Positions 39,492 to 49,023 of a DNA stretch of 64,000 nucleotides are shown here, piece by piece. Origin of the DNA: Croceicoccus bisphenolivorans (GTDB taxonomy: Bacteria; Pseudomonadota; Alphaproteobacteria; Sphingomonadales; Sphingomonadaceae); NCBI RefSeq assembly GCF_001634625.1, contig NZ_LRSE01000010.1:1-64000 (forward strand), read 5' to 3'. The translations under genes were made by a program, and so were the position numbers. The notes beneath the pieces were generated by a model. It saw only the letters and a program-made list of their open reading frames with translations, was not told the DNA's origin and searched no databases. Every line of letters starts with the position of its first letter. The stretch's first letter is position 1.

Positions 39492-40841
39492 ATGAGGGGC
39501 GTTTCGCACCGGAAAGAGCCGGTCATGGGCGGTGCATTGGCGGCGATGCTGCTGCTTGGCGCGGCGATCGTCCTCGGTGGCGGCGGCTCGCCGAATCCTT
39601 TGACCGAGATTCTCCTGCAACTCGCATCCGCGGTAATCGGCATATGGTGGTTGTTGGGTCCGGGCCGGTTCCAAGGACACCCGCCGGTTGCGGTTTATTG
39701 GCTTGCCGCGCTGGCGCTCGCATTGCCCGTCTTGCACCTGATACCTCTGCCTCCCGCAATCTGGCATTCGCTGCCCGGCCGTGAAGGCGAACTAGCTGCG
39801 CTCGATCTGGTCGGCGCCTCCGACGTGTGGATGCCGATATCGTTGGTCCCCTCGGCAACTCTCGCTTCGTTGCTGGCAATTCTGCCGCCGCTTTTGCTGT
39901 TGGCGATGGTCTCGGTGCTCCACGGCCGGGGGCGGGACTGGATGCTTTTCGCAGTTGTCCTGGGTGGTTTCGCGACTCTTGCGCTTGGCGCGGCGCAACT
40001 GGCAAGCGGGGGGCGTGCATTGCCGATGTACGACTATGCCCATTCCGGCTGGCTGATAGGATTTCAGGCCAATCGGAATGCCACGGTCGATTTGCTGTTG
40101 ATCGCGATGCTCGCGCTTGCGGCCTTGGCACCCCGTATCCGGATTCGCGGGCACGGGGCGGTGTTGCTCTGGTCGGGACTTGCCCTACTTGCTTTGGGTG
40201 CGGTTCTCACCGGTTCGCGTGCGGGAATCGCGCTTCTACTGCCGGTCCTTGGCGTTTGCTTCATCATGTCCGAACGGGGGCGCATGCGCCTTGGCCGGGC
40301 ATTCGTGATCGCGGGTGGGGCGGCTGTTGTCCTCGCGATGGTCGCAGTGGTTGCGATTTCGACCGTTCCCGCCTTTCGCCGCGTTGTTGCACGGTTCGAC
40401 GCTTCCAGCGACCTGCGTTTCCAGATCTGGCCCGATGCGTGGAACGCGATGCAGGGTTATTGGCCGGTCGGCGGCGGTGTGGGGGCATTCGCGCAACTGA
40501 TCCGCCCGTACGAGCGGCTTGAGGCGGTCGGCGCGCTGACGATCAATCGTGCGCATAACGATTACCTGGAATGGATGATCGAAGCAGGCGCTCCGGGACT
40601 GGTCATCCTGCTTGCCGGCATGGTCTTGATCGCCTGGATCGCGGTCCAGAGCTTTCGTAGCGGCGAAAGTCCTGCCGGACATAGGTATTTTGCGCTTGGT
40701 ACGCTCGCCATTGTTGCAGCACACTCATTGGTGGACTACCCCCTGCGTTCGATGTCGCTTGCATGTCTTGTCGCCATGGCGGTGGGCATGTTGACCGCCC
40801 CTGATGGGGCGCGGGGGCGAGGAAAGGTTTCTACTACGTGA
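39492..40841 (+). CDS. O-antigen ligase/Wzy-like membrane protein (449 aa)
   Basis: A polytopic protein with about eleven hydrophobic segments. A large periplasmic loop near the C-terminal half contains FRRVVARFDASSDLRFQIWPDAWNAMQGYWPVGGGVGAF and the NRAHNDYLEWMIEAGAPG stretch. This matches the O-antigen ligase (WaaL/Wzy) family, where the HNDYL motif is characteristic. In an EPS locus it most likely polymerises repeat units, although a second polymerase candidate lies at 46586-48019. The stop overlaps the start of the export gene by 4 bases. ATG 39492 or Met at 39525 may be the start. Confidence 0.88.
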   Translation: MRGVSHRKEPVMGGALAAMLLLGAAIVLGGGGSPNPLTEILLQLASAVIGIWWLLGPGRFQGHPPVAVYWLAALALALPVLHLIPLPPAIWHSLPGREGELAALDLVGASDVWMPISLVPSATLASLLAILPPLLLLAMVSVLHGRGRDWMLFAVVLGGFATLALGAAQLASGGRALPMYDYAHSGWLIGFQANRNATVDLLLIAMLALAALAPRIRIRGHGAVLLWSGLALLALGAVLTGSRAGIALLLPVLGVCFIMSERGRMRLGRAFVIAGGAAVVLAMVAVVAISTVPAFRRVVARFDASSDLRFQIWPDAWNAMQGYWPVGGGVGAFAQLIRPYERLEAVGALTINRAHNDYLEWMIEAGAPGLVILLAGMVLIAWIAVQSFRSGESPAGHRYFALGTLAIVAAHSLVDYPLRSMSLACLVAMAVGMLTAPDGARGRGKVSTT

Positions 40842-41530
40842 TTATCCGCCATATTCCGCTGATCGCGCTCGCCGCGCTTGGCGTTACCGGGTGCCAGCGA
40901 ACGGTCGCATCGCATTTGCCGACCGACGATGCCGCCTATACCGCGATCGCCGTCACACCTGAGATTGCCCGCCCGTCGACCTACACGCTTCGGCCCGGTG
41001 ACCGCATCGACGTGAACGTTTTCAAGGAAGCCGAATTCAGCGCCAGCAAGATGCTGGTTGACCAGTCGGGTAACGTTACCCTGCCGTTGATCGGTACCAT
41101 GCGGGCAGAGGGGATGAGCGCCGACGATTTCGCCCGGGCGGTGGAATCGAAACTGGCCGCGACATATCTGCGCAGCCCGCGGGTCAGCGTCCTGATCGAC
41201 ACCCCGGCCCTGGCCAGCATTTCGGTAGAAGGCGAGGTGAAGCAACCCGGCGTCTACGAAGTCGCACCGGGTTCGACCTTGCTTACCGCGATGGCCTTGG
41301 CACGCAGTCCGTCCGACGTTGCCAAACTGGATGAAGTGATGATTTTCCGCACGGTGAATGGGGAACGGTTCGGTGGCAGGTTCGACCTTGCCGCGATCCG
41401 CGCCGGTCGTGTTCCGGACCCGCAGATCCTGCCCGGAGATTCAATTGTCGTCGGCTATTCGCAGGCGCGTGGCATGTTTCAGGATTTCCTGAAGACCACA
41501 CCGTTGCTCAACGTCTTGGTCCGTTACTGA
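40838..41530 (+). CDS. Polysaccharide export outer-membrane lipoprotein, Wza-type (230 aa)
   Basis: Forms the outer-membrane channel for the polymer. A short signal peptide ends in a lipobox (LGVTGC, cysteine near residue 15). The polysaccharide export domain begins YTLRPGDRIDVNVFKEAEFS and includes VDQSGNVTLPLIGTMRAEGMS, followed by an SLBB domain (ISVEGEVKQPGVYEVAPGSTLLTAM). It is shorter than E. coli Wza, with one SLBB domain, as in sphingan GelD-type proteins. Translation begins at GTG 40838 overlapping the previous stop. The kinase gene follows after 31 bases. Confidence 0.92.
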   Translation: MIIRHIPLIALAALGVTGCQRTVASHLPTDDAAYTAIAVTPEIARPSTYTLRPGDRIDVNVFKEAEFSASKMLVDQSGNVTLPLIGTMRAEGMSADDFARAVESKLAATYLRSPRVSVLIDTPALASISVEGEVKQPGVYEVAPGSTLLTAMALARSPSDVAKLDEVMIFRTVNGERFGGRFDLAAIRAGRVPDPQILPGDSIVVGYSQARGMFQDFLKTTPLLNVLVRY

Positions 41531-41561
41531 CCGCCCTGATTTGCAAGAGCCTGGAAATCGA

Positions 41562-43766
41562 ATGAACACGCTGACTCGCGCAAACGAAGCGCAGCTGATC
41601 CGCACCCAAGGCCGTTACTCCGAAGCATACGGAGACAGCGCGGGCCTGGCGATCGGGGCATTGATCCGGACAACGCTGGCAGTCGCGCGCCGGAACATCG
41701 TGGCCATTGCGCTGATCTTGGCGGCTTCCGTTGCACTGGCAGTCGCGATGACGATGCTCGACACGCCACGCTACACCGCAACCACGACGGTGCAGATCAA
41801 CGATCAGAGTGACAGTGTGCTGGGCGACGACCTGGAAACGCAGAGCACTGCAAACTCCTCGTGGGACGTCGATCGCTTTCTGAATACCCAGCTGTCGATC
41901 TTGCAAAGCCGGGGCGTGGCGCAACGCGTGGCAAATCGCCTGAACCTCTATGACGATCCGGCATTCTATGCCGCAATGGAAATGGAGCCGCCGCAGGGTA
42001 ACCTCGCGCGCGATGTGCGCGAAAAGATCGTCGTGGGCCTGCTGCGCGGTAATATGAACAGCAATCTGCCCCGCGAAACACGGATTGCGCAGATCAACTT
42101 CACCAGCACCGACCCGGCCTATTCCGCACGCATCGCCAATGCCTTTGCCGAGGAATTCATTCAGTCCAGCCTGCAGCGCCGTTACGACAGTTCTTCCTAT
42201 GCCCGCGAATTCATTTCCGACCAGCTGGAAGAGGCGCGGGCCAGGCTTGAGGCATCGGAGCGCGAAGTGAATGCCTATGCCCGCGAAGCCGGGTTGATCC
42301 GCTCTCGCACCAGCGATGACGAGGGATCGGGCAGCGCTAGCAGCGTCACCGTCGACAGCCTTTCGCAATTGACCGAAGCCGCCAACCTTGCCCGTGCGCA
42401 AAGGGTCGCCGCCGAATCGCGCTGGCGGATCGAATCGGCCAAGCCGCTGCTGACGTCCGGCGCGGTCCAGGCCAGCCCCACCGTGCAGCAATTGCTGCAG
42501 CGGCGGTCGGAACTGGCCGCGCGCCTTGAAACCCTGCGTGGCCGATACCTCGACGATTACCCCGAGATCGTGCAGTTGCAGAACGAACTGGACGCGGTGG
42601 ATCGCCAGTTGACCGAGGTGGCGAACACGATTCGCAACGGTGTCCGCTCCGATTACGAAGCGGCCCTGCAAACCGAGAGCAACTTGCGCAACCAGGTCGC
42701 AGCCTTGCAGGCGGATACACTGGCGGAACAGGATCGCTCGGTGCGCTACAATACGCTGGCGAGAGAGGCCGATACCAACCGGTCGCTTTATGACGGCCTG
42801 CTGCAGCGGTTCCGTGAACTGAATGCTTCAGCCGGGATCGCAACCAGTAACCTCGCAATCATCGACCGGGCCGAAATTCCTTCCGTGCCGACGTCGCCGA
42901 ACCTCATCAGCAACCTGCTCGTCGCGCTTTTGGCGGGCATTGTTCTTGCCGCGGCCTACGTGTTCCTGCGCGAACAGCTCGACGATGCGATCCGCGTGCC
43001 CGAAGATATCGAGGCTAAGGTCGAAATGCCCCTGTTGGGCGTAATCCCCGCAGCGACGGGCGACGATCCCGCCGGCGATCTCAGCGACCCCAAGTCGCCG
43101 ATTTCAGAGGCGTACAACTCGCTTCGCGGGCAGTTGCTTTATTCCACCGCTGATGGGTTGCCGCGCATCCTGCTGGTGACCAGCTCGCAACCGTCCGAAG
43201 GCAAGACAACGACCAGCACAGCCATCGCCACGGGCCTTGCCCGCATGGGCAAGCGCGTTGTGCTGATCGACGCGGATCTTCGGCGACCGTCCGCGCACAA
43301 GCGCTACGGTCTGACCAACAGGCACGGCCTGTCCGGCCTGTTGACCGGCGCCGATACGCTTTCGCCGGAAACGGTGCACGGGGTTGGCGACAATCTTGCA
43401 GTCATCACCTCCGGCCCGATTCCGCCCAGCCCGACCGAACTGCTGACCGGCCCGCGCCTGGCGGCCTTGCTGGAAGAGCTTTCGGCACGGTACGATTGCG
43501 TGATCCTGGACAGTCCGCCGATCCTCGGCCTTGCCGATGCGCCGGTCTTGTCGGCGCTGGCGGACGGCGTGGTCTTCGTCATCGAATCGGATCGTGCGCG
43601 CGGCGGCATGCTGAAAACGGCCATTCGCCGTCTGCGGGCAATGAACCCGGTCATCCTTGGTGCGGTGCTGACCAAATTCGATCCGCAAAAGGGATCGAAC
43701 CGGTATTCCGAATACTACGGATATGAATACTATCGCTATTCCAGCACGGACCATGCCGAAGCCTGA
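41562..43766 (+). CDS. Wzc-type chain-length regulator and tyrosine autokinase (734 aa)
   Basis: Inner-membrane co-polymerase that controls chain length and export. The first membrane segment lies near residues 40-60 and the second near 450-470, enclosing a long periplasmic coiled-coil region. The cytoplasmic BY-kinase domain has Walker A (SSQPSEGKTTTS, about residue 545), Walker A' (VVLIDADLRRP) and Walker B (VILDSPP). The C-terminus carries a tyrosine cluster, RYSEYYGYEYYRYSS, the autophosphorylation site. Both halves are in one chain, unlike the split GelC/GelE pair of classic sphingan producers. No Wzb-type phosphatase gene is in the window. Confidence 0.94.
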   Translation: MNTLTRANEAQLIRTQGRYSEAYGDSAGLAIGALIRTTLAVARRNIVAIALILAASVALAVAMTMLDTPRYTATTTVQINDQSDSVLGDDLETQSTANSSWDVDRFLNTQLSILQSRGVAQRVANRLNLYDDPAFYAAMEMEPPQGNLARDVREKIVVGLLRGNMNSNLPRETRIAQINFTSTDPAYSARIANAFAEEFIQSSLQRRYDSSSYAREFISDQLEEARARLEASEREVNAYAREAGLIRSRTSDDEGSGSASSVTVDSLSQLTEAANLARAQRVAAESRWRIESAKPLLTSGAVQASPTVQQLLQRRSELAARLETLRGRYLDDYPEIVQLQNELDAVDRQLTEVANTIRNGVRSDYEAALQTESNLRNQVAALQADTLAEQDRSVRYNTLAREADTNRSLYDGLLQRFRELNASAGIATSNLAIIDRAEIPSVPTSPNLISNLLVALLAGIVLAAAYVFLREQLDDAIRVPEDIEAKVEMPLLGVIPAATGDDPAGDLSDPKSPISEAYNSLRGQLLYSTADGLPRILLVTSSQPSEGKTTTSTAIATGLARMGKRVVLIDADLRRPSAHKRYGLTNRHGLSGLLTGADTLSPETVHGVGDNLAVITSGPIPPSPTELLTGPRLAALLEELSARYDCVILDSPPILGLADAPVLSALADGVVFVIESDRARGGMLKTAIRRLRAMNPVILGAVLTKFDPQKGSNRYSEYYGYEYYRYSSTDHAEA

Positions 43767-44901
43767 GGCACGCCGCGGCGGTTGGCGCTGGGCGCTGGCG
43801 GGCCTGGCCCTGGTTGCGGCGGTCGTCGCAACGCAGAGCGGGCTAGACCGGCTTTCGCGCAAGACCCCGCAGCTGGAACGATTGGTCGCCGGGCCTTTTC
43901 GCGCAAATGCCGCGTTGATGCGCGGGCGGATCGACACCGCTTTCGGGCGCGATGACGCGGCAACGGCTTCTGCGGTGCAGGCAGTGCGCGCGATGCCCAT
44001 CGATTCAGCCAGCGCCGGATTGTTGGGCGCGATCCTGCTTCGCCGTGAAGAGCCTGCCGCTGCCGACGCGGCATTTCGGGTCGCCGCGGCGGGCGGCTGG
44101 CGCGACATGGCGACGCAAATTTACTGGACCGAACAGTCGGCGATCGTCGGCGAATGGGATCTTGCCGCGGCGCGGCTGGATGCCATGCTGCGTGCACGAC
44201 CAGACATGCCGCAGGCGGTGCAATTGCGCGATGCGTTTGAGGCCGATCCGGCAGGGCGTATGGCGCTGGCCCACAGCATCGGCCAGCGCCCCAACTGGTT
44301 GCCGGGCTATCTGACCATCAACGCCCGGATCGAGCCTGCGGCATTGCGCCGCCGGGCCGAAGTGCTGCTGCTTGCGGCCCGCGAAAGTGCGCCGCTCGGG
44401 TGTGATATCCTGACCGGATTTACGCTCGGGCTGATCGACAAGGGAATGTTTGATGCAGCGAACCGGGTCTGGGGCGCGCATTGTCCGAGGGGCGGGCGCA
44501 TCACCGACCTGAACGATCCGGATTTTGACCGGTTGAGCACGGATCGCGTCCCGGCAGGCTGGACCGTTGCCACGGGCGGCGACGTCTACGTTTCGCCAAT
44601 ATGGGCCGACGGCGCCGGGGTTTCTGCGCAGAACAGCGGCCGTGCGGCAAAGGCGGTCTTGCAGCAACCCGTTGCGCTGGGCGCAGGCACAAGAACGGTT
44701 CGCTGGACCGCAAGTGAGGGCGGACGCGTCACCGACCGAGTGGGCGTGTCGCTGGATTGTGGGCAACCCACCCGACCGCAGATCGGCGGCAGCGAACGAT
44801 CGGTCGCGATACCCGACTGCTCGGTCCAGACCCTTTCGATATGGCTAACACCCGGCGCCGGGCCGGTTTCCATTCAGAAGATCGAGGTCATCAACCCCTG
44901 A
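43753..44901 (+). CDS. Unknown membrane-anchored periplasmic protein of the EPS operon (382 aa)
   Basis: One N-terminal hydrophobic anchor (WRWALAGLALVAAVVATQ) is followed by an Ala-rich helical region with repeat-like helices (AAADAAFRVAAAGGWRDMATQIYWTEQSAIVGEWDLAAARL), reminiscent of TPR units. The last 130 residues are beta-rich (AGTRTVRWTASEGGRVTDRVGV) and could be a jelly-roll. No catalytic motif is recognised. It overlaps the kinase gene by 14 bases and is the last gene of that operon, so a role in assembly or export is likely. The start at 43753 gives the anchor near the N-terminus; 43723 is also in frame. Confidence 0.75.
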   Translation: MPKPEARRGGWRWALAGLALVAAVVATQSGLDRLSRKTPQLERLVAGPFRANAALMRGRIDTAFGRDDAATASAVQAVRAMPIDSASAGLLGAILLRREEPAAADAAFRVAAAGGWRDMATQIYWTEQSAIVGEWDLAAARLDAMLRARPDMPQAVQLRDAFEADPAGRMALAHSIGQRPNWLPGYLTINARIEPAALRRRAEVLLLAARESAPLGCDILTGFTLGLIDKGMFDAANRVWGAHCPRGGRITDLNDPDFDRLSTDRVPAGWTVATGGDVYVSPIWADGAGVSAQNSGRAAKAVLQQPVALGAGTRTVRWTASEGGRVTDRVGVSLDCGQPTRPQIGGSERSVAIPDCSVQTLSIWLTPGAGPVSIQKIEVINP

Positions 44902-45457
44902 GGCCCCGGCTGCGAACTTTGCTGGCCGGGTTGCCGCGATAGATCGTATCTGCCTCTGCATTGCCGAACAAAGCCCCGCGCGCGGCGAGCACGGACCCGT
45001 CCTCCATCGATACACCCGGTCCCACAAACGCTTCTGCCGCGATCCAGCACCCAGCCCCGATCCGAACCGGCCGGAGAATCAGCTGAAAATTGGAGTCGCG
45101 CACGTCATGCGTGCTGGCGCAGATGTGCGCACGTTGCGACACGATGGCACGGGGGCCGATCGCGATGCGGCCCTGATTATACAGGATCGCGCCCGGTCCG
45201 ATCAGGCATTGATCGCCAAGTTCAAGTTTGCCCGGATGCCAGATTCGCACGCTGGCGTGGACCCTTGCACCCCTGCCGACCCGTGCGCCAAATGCACGAA
45301 GGACCAGGCGGCGCCAGCCATGCAGCGGGGGTGGTGTAAAGCGGGCCAGTATCAGCCACGCCAAGCCCCAAACTACGCGGAAGAGCCGATTTCCCAGCGA
45401 AAAGCTGGCTCCGCCCTCCATCGGTTTTGCCTTTGCGGCATCGAGCACTTTAGTCAT
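44891..45457 (-). CDS. Left-handed beta-helix acetyltransferase, WcaF-like (188 aa)
   Basis: Hexapeptide-repeat O-acetyltransferase that probably decorates the EPS. After an N-terminal segment with one hydrophobic stretch (LFRVVWGLAWLILARF) come irregular hexapeptide turns: ARVGRGARVHASVRIWHPGKLELGDQCLIGPGAILYNQG, then the active-site-like ASTHDV and VRIGAGCWIAAEAFVGPGV. The layout resembles WcaF and WcaB of colanic acid synthesis. The start overlaps the stop of the upstream glycosyltransferase (ATGA, 45454-45457). The acceptor sugar is unknown. Confidence 0.88.
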   Translation of the reverse strand: MTKVLDAAKAKPMEGGASFSLGNRLFRVVWGLAWLILARFTPPPLHGWRRLVLRAFGARVGRGARVHASVRIWHPGKLELGDQCLIGPGAILYNQGRIAIGPRAIVSQRAHICASTHDVRDSNFQLILRPVRIGAGCWIAAEAFVGPGVSMEDGSVLAARGALFGNAEADTIYRGNPASKVRSRGLRG

Positions 45458-46593
45458 AGCCTGTCCCCGTTTGCCAGCAGGCCATCGTAAAACATTCGCC
45501 ATTTGCACGCTATCGCTTCGCTCGAAAACGGGCCGGAAGTCAGCGCGATCGCGGCGGCGCGCATCGATTGCCAACTCTCCAGTGGCATGGCCAGCGCCTT
45601 CGTTAGGGCATTCGCGATGCTCTGTGCGTCGAACCGGCTGTCCAACGCTGCGCCAGCCGCGAATCCTTCTGGCAGATTGCATTCCTCGCTCATGATCGTG
45701 GGCACGCCGGCGGCCCAAGATTCGAGGATGGCCATTGGCAGCCCCTCGCTGTGCGAAGGCAGGACCGTGAAACGAGCCGATGCGATTAGCGCCGCCTTTT
45801 CAGCGCCGTAACATGGGCCGATGAAAGCGATGTCGGCCGTCGATCGGGCCAGCCGCGCCTGCAATTGCGCGACGTCGGCATCGTCCCCCCAGCCCGCGAT
45901 GGACAGGCAGGCCCCCCGCGGCAAAGCCTTGTTGCCTTGCGCGACCTCCCACGCGTCGATCAGCGCGAGCAAGTTCTTCTTTGCGTGAATGCGCCCCAGA
46001 TAAACGACATGCGGTGGCGGTAACCCGGTCGCGTTGCCGGTCGCCGAGATGGCGGGGGCAGGGTTGGCAATCACGATGCTGTCGCCCCGTCCCGTTTCGC
46101 GGGCGACATCCTCTGCTTCTTTCACGGTTAGCGCATGGAAAGCATCTGCGGCACGCCAACTGGCCGATTCATAGCCAGCCCGGGCCAGCGCTTTCTTCGA
46201 TCGCCCATGCGAGGTGATCCAGCGATCGAGCATCCCGTGCGGAGAGATGACATAGGGCCGCCCCGTTCGCCGCGCCCAGACGGTCGCCGCGCGAGAGGGG
46301 TACATCCAGATGCCATGCAGGTGCAGGATATCGATCCGGGCGGCCAGCAATGCCCGGATCATGCCGGGTGCGTACCCGATCATTCGCGGCCCGGAAACCG
46401 GCAGCAAGGCAAGCTCGACGCCGTCGAGCCGCACGCGTGCCTCGTCACTGTGCGCATCGTCCAGGGTAACGACGACCGGGGTCATGCCCAGCCTGTCGAT
46501 CAACCCGGCATGTTGGACGACGGCCTCTGCCACGCCGCCGCCAAGCCGGGAGGCAGACGCGGTCAGCAATCCGATCCTGCGTCGTTCAGCCAT
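45454..46593 (-). CDS. Glycosyltransferase family 4 protein (379 aa)
   Basis: A GT-B fold enzyme: the N-terminal domain begins IGLLTASASRLGGGVAEAVVQ, and the C-terminal donor-binding domain contains PHVVYLGRIHAKKNLLALIDAW and the conserved HSEGLPMAILESWAAGVPTIMSEECNLPE. It adds one sugar to the growing repeat unit at the cytoplasmic face; donor and linkage are unknown. Start at 46593 overlaps the polymerase stop by 8 bases, and its stop overlaps the acetyltransferase start, so all are in one minus-strand operon. Confidence 0.9.
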   Translation of the reverse strand: MAERRRIGLLTASASRLGGGVAEAVVQHAGLIDRLGMTPVVVTLDDAHSDEARVRLDGVELALLPVSGPRMIGYAPGMIRALLAARIDILHLHGIWMYPSRAATVWARRTGRPYVISPHGMLDRWITSHGRSKKALARAGYESASWRAADAFHALTVKEAEDVARETGRGDSIVIANPAPAISATGNATGLPPPHVVYLGRIHAKKNLLALIDAWEVAQGNKALPRGACLSIAGWGDDADVAQLQARLARSTADIAFIGPCYGAEKAALIASARFTVLPSHSEGLPMAILESWAAGVPTIMSEECNLPEGFAAGAALDSRFDAQSIANALTKALAMPLESWQSMRAAAIALTSGPFSSEAIACKWRMFYDGLLANGDRL

Positions 46594-48019
46594 GACCTTG
46601 CGGCATGGACGCGGCCAGCCTGCGCCGGCGAGCCGCAGGCGTTTCCGTATGGTCGATAGGATCGGGCGCGAACGCATCGCCGGATCCATCCCCGCGCGCA
46701 AAGATCCGGTGGACGCCAAGCGCGCGTGCGATCAGCCATGTCAGGGCCAGTGGCATGACATAGAAGGCGACCTGTTTGACGAAAGAGGCAATCGAGCCGT
46801 CGCGGAACGTGATGATCGCCGTACCCAGGACGGTACAGTAAATCCCCACGACCCAGACGTCCCGTCGAGACCGCGCGAACCATCGATACAAACGTCCATA
46901 GACGAAGCCGTAGAACGCGCAGTTTATGATGACGCCGAGGAAGCCGAGGCCATACCAGCCAACGCCGATGATAGAGAACGTGATGCCGATCGGCTGACCA
47001 TATTCCCACAGGTTGATCATCCGGATCGGAGGGCCGACCGGCTTGCCGGGCCAGAGGCGTCGAGGAATCGGTTCGGTGAAAACCTGAAGCTGTTCGATGA
47101 AATAATCGTGGGTTCCCGAATGGCGCGGCACTGCCCAGACAACGTATTCAAGAAATTCGAGGTTGCCGAAGTCCATGTGATCGAGAGGATTGTCGGTCTT
47201 GAACCCCTGATGATAGGCAGCTTCGGCCTGCCTGCCGACGAACATTTCCCGGATGCCTGCGCCGCGATCCTTGCCCACCATGATGAAGCCCGCGGCGATA
47301 ATCAGGCCGACGCTCACCATCGCCGCAGTAGGCCATTTCTTTCGGGTTTCGAACAACCAGAACAGGATCAACACGGCGGCGGCGAACACGAATGACTGAC
47401 GCCCGCCGGTTCCCGCGCGAAGAATGAAAAACATGAAAAATGGGGCGAAAGCCCAGAGGCGGAATCGGAATACCCAGGCGAACATGGCCGAAATCGTGGC
47501 CAGAACCAGCGGAATTTCCCGCATGTAGCCGATGCCCTCGGTATTCACCGAAATGCCATTGGCGGCCATGACCATTGTGTCTTCGTCGAACGCCTGGGTC
47601 TGCCAGATCTGCATGGTGGCATAGAGGCCGATCGGCACCAGCAGGACCATCATCGCCACGAACGGGACCAGTATGGCCCGCATCTGGGCGCGGTAGCGTT
47701 CCGGCGACCCTTCCTGGATAACCTCGTTCCCGAACCGCATCACCACGGCCATGAACGTGACCAGCCCCAACATGCATGCAGCGATCGCGTTCACCTTGTC
47801 GGCGGGCGATGGGTTGAATTCGTAGATCTGGTAGATGCGGGTAAAGCCTCCCATCCGGGCGACGATCGGACGGAACATGAAAACGAAACCGTAGAAGAGC
47901 AGGAAAAAGCTGCCCGGATGGAACGCAGAAGCCGCTGGATGCCGGGCGTACCAGACGGCGACCGCGACAAACAGAATGGCGTTGAAAGCCAGCAAGGCAT
48001 CGTAGAACGTCATGCCCAT
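46586..48019 (-). CDS. Oligosaccharide repeat-unit polymerase-like membrane protein (477 aa)
   Basis: A polytopic protein with about eleven hydrophobic segments and a large loop containing DHMDFGNLEFLEYVVWAVPRHSG and TEPIPRRLWPGKP. The PIPRxxWPGKP stretch and overall topology match the oligosaccharide repeat unit polymerase (Wzy) group. The C-terminus is a basic, probably cytoplasmic tail (AARRRRLAASMPQGHG). Two starts are close: 48019 and 48013, the latter giving an ATGA overlap with the sulfotransferase stop. It may be the real Wzy, with the 39492 protein acting as ligase or second polymerase. Confidence 0.8.
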   Translation of the reverse strand: MGMTFYDALLAFNAILFVAVAVWYARHPAASAFHPGSFFLLFYGFVFMFRPIVARMGGFTRIYQIYEFNPSPADKVNAIAACMLGLVTFMAVVMRFGNEVIQEGSPERYRAQMRAILVPFVAMMVLLVPIGLYATMQIWQTQAFDEDTMVMAANGISVNTEGIGYMREIPLVLATISAMFAWVFRFRLWAFAPFFMFFILRAGTGGRQSFVFAAAVLILFWLFETRKKWPTAAMVSVGLIIAAGFIMVGKDRGAGIREMFVGRQAEAAYHQGFKTDNPLDHMDFGNLEFLEYVVWAVPRHSGTHDYFIEQLQVFTEPIPRRLWPGKPVGPPIRMINLWEYGQPIGITFSIIGVGWYGLGFLGVIINCAFYGFVYGRLYRWFARSRRDVWVVGIYCTVLGTAIITFRDGSIASFVKQVAFYVMPLALTWLIARALGVHRIFARGDGSGDAFAPDPIDHTETPAARRRRLAASMPQGHG

Positions 48020-48906
48020 GCCGCCGCCATCGGGGGCATCGCTGTGCTATCGGGGATATAGGCGGGATCGAGCACCGCCTCGCCGAAAATTTCGGTCGCT
48101 CTGCGTTTTCCCCCTGCATTCCAGCCCTGCCATGCGCCCGCGCTTGCCTCGACAGATTTCTTGCCGCGGATCACCGGATCCTCAAGCCCGAAATTATGCT
48201 GTTTTTCGCCGAATTTCAGCATCTCGGGGTGATAGGACAGGCCCACCGCTTCCATCGCCTTCGTCAAGGCCGCTTCGGGGTATGCGCAAAGCTCTGCGTA
48301 GTGCAGCCGCCCGCAGCGATCCGGGTGCGATGCGGCAAATGCATCCAGCTTGCCCGCACATTGCCGGGCATAGATCAATGCGGCCTCGAAAGGATCATCG
48401 ATGTCGACGAACTTCCATCCGCGCTTCCAGATCGAATGCGCGATATCGAGTGGATGGCGGGAAATCAGGATGTAGCGCGGACGGGCATCGAACAGCCGAT
48501 CGATCTCCTCCGCGATTTGCAGATACTGCGGCGTTTTATCGGCCCAAATCGCCTTGCCCTGCGAAAGCCGGAATGCCTCGTGCAACGAAGAAGCCTTGCG
48601 TGCCAGATCGTTGCGCATTTCCGCCGCGCCGAAACCGAACCCTTCGTATCCGGCCGCCGTCTCTTCATCCTGCATCATCTCGACATAGCGCGCGATGTAG
48701 AAGGTTTCCGGCGGGCAGGCGATGTCAGGGTGCGAATTGATCATCCGGCGTACCAGTGACGTTCCCGAACGATGGGCACCCAGCAGAAAAAGCGGATGAT
48801 CGCAGCGAACGCTTTCGTCGACCAGAACGGGCTTTTCCTGAACGATCAGCCGGGGCCTGCCGACATAGGACTTTATCCTGTTGTAATACCAGCGGAAAGA
48901 GCCCAT
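48010..48906 (-). CDS. PAPS-dependent sulfotransferase family protein (298 aa)
   Basis: Shows both nucleotide-binding motifs of sulfotransferases: the 5'-phosphosulfate loop in FLLGAHRSGTSLVRRMINSH (about residue 45) and the 3'-phosphate motif in YILISRHPLDIAHSIWKRG (about residue 145). Members transfer sulfate from PAPS to sugars or proteins. In this EPS operon the likely acceptor is a sugar of the polymer or its lipid-linked precursor. The start at 48906 gives a proper N-terminus; the upstream open frame runs into the neighbouring promoter. It is first in the four-gene minus-strand operon. Sulfation of the EPS is inference. Confidence 0.85.
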   Translation of the reverse strand: MGSFRWYYNRIKSYVGRPRLIVQEKPVLVDESVRCDHPLFLLGAHRSGTSLVRRMINSHPDIACPPETFYIARYVEMMQDEETAAGYEGFGFGAAEMRNDLARKASSLHEAFRLSQGKAIWADKTPQYLQIAEEIDRLFDARPRYILISRHPLDIAHSIWKRGWKFVDIDDPFEAALIYARQCAGKLDAFAASHPDRCGRLHYAELCAYPEAALTKAMEAVGLSYHPEMLKFGEKQHNFGLEDPVIRGKKSVEASAGAWQGWNAGGKRRATEIFGEAVLDPAYIPDSTAMPPMAAAWA

Positions 48907-49023
48907 CAAACGTCCTAGTCGAGACTGCAATTGGTTTGATAGAAGCGCACATCGACATCGACAAGCCCCGGATCGGCGGCCATGACGATGAAACGCAATT
49001 GCTAGACAGGCGGCAAACCCATC

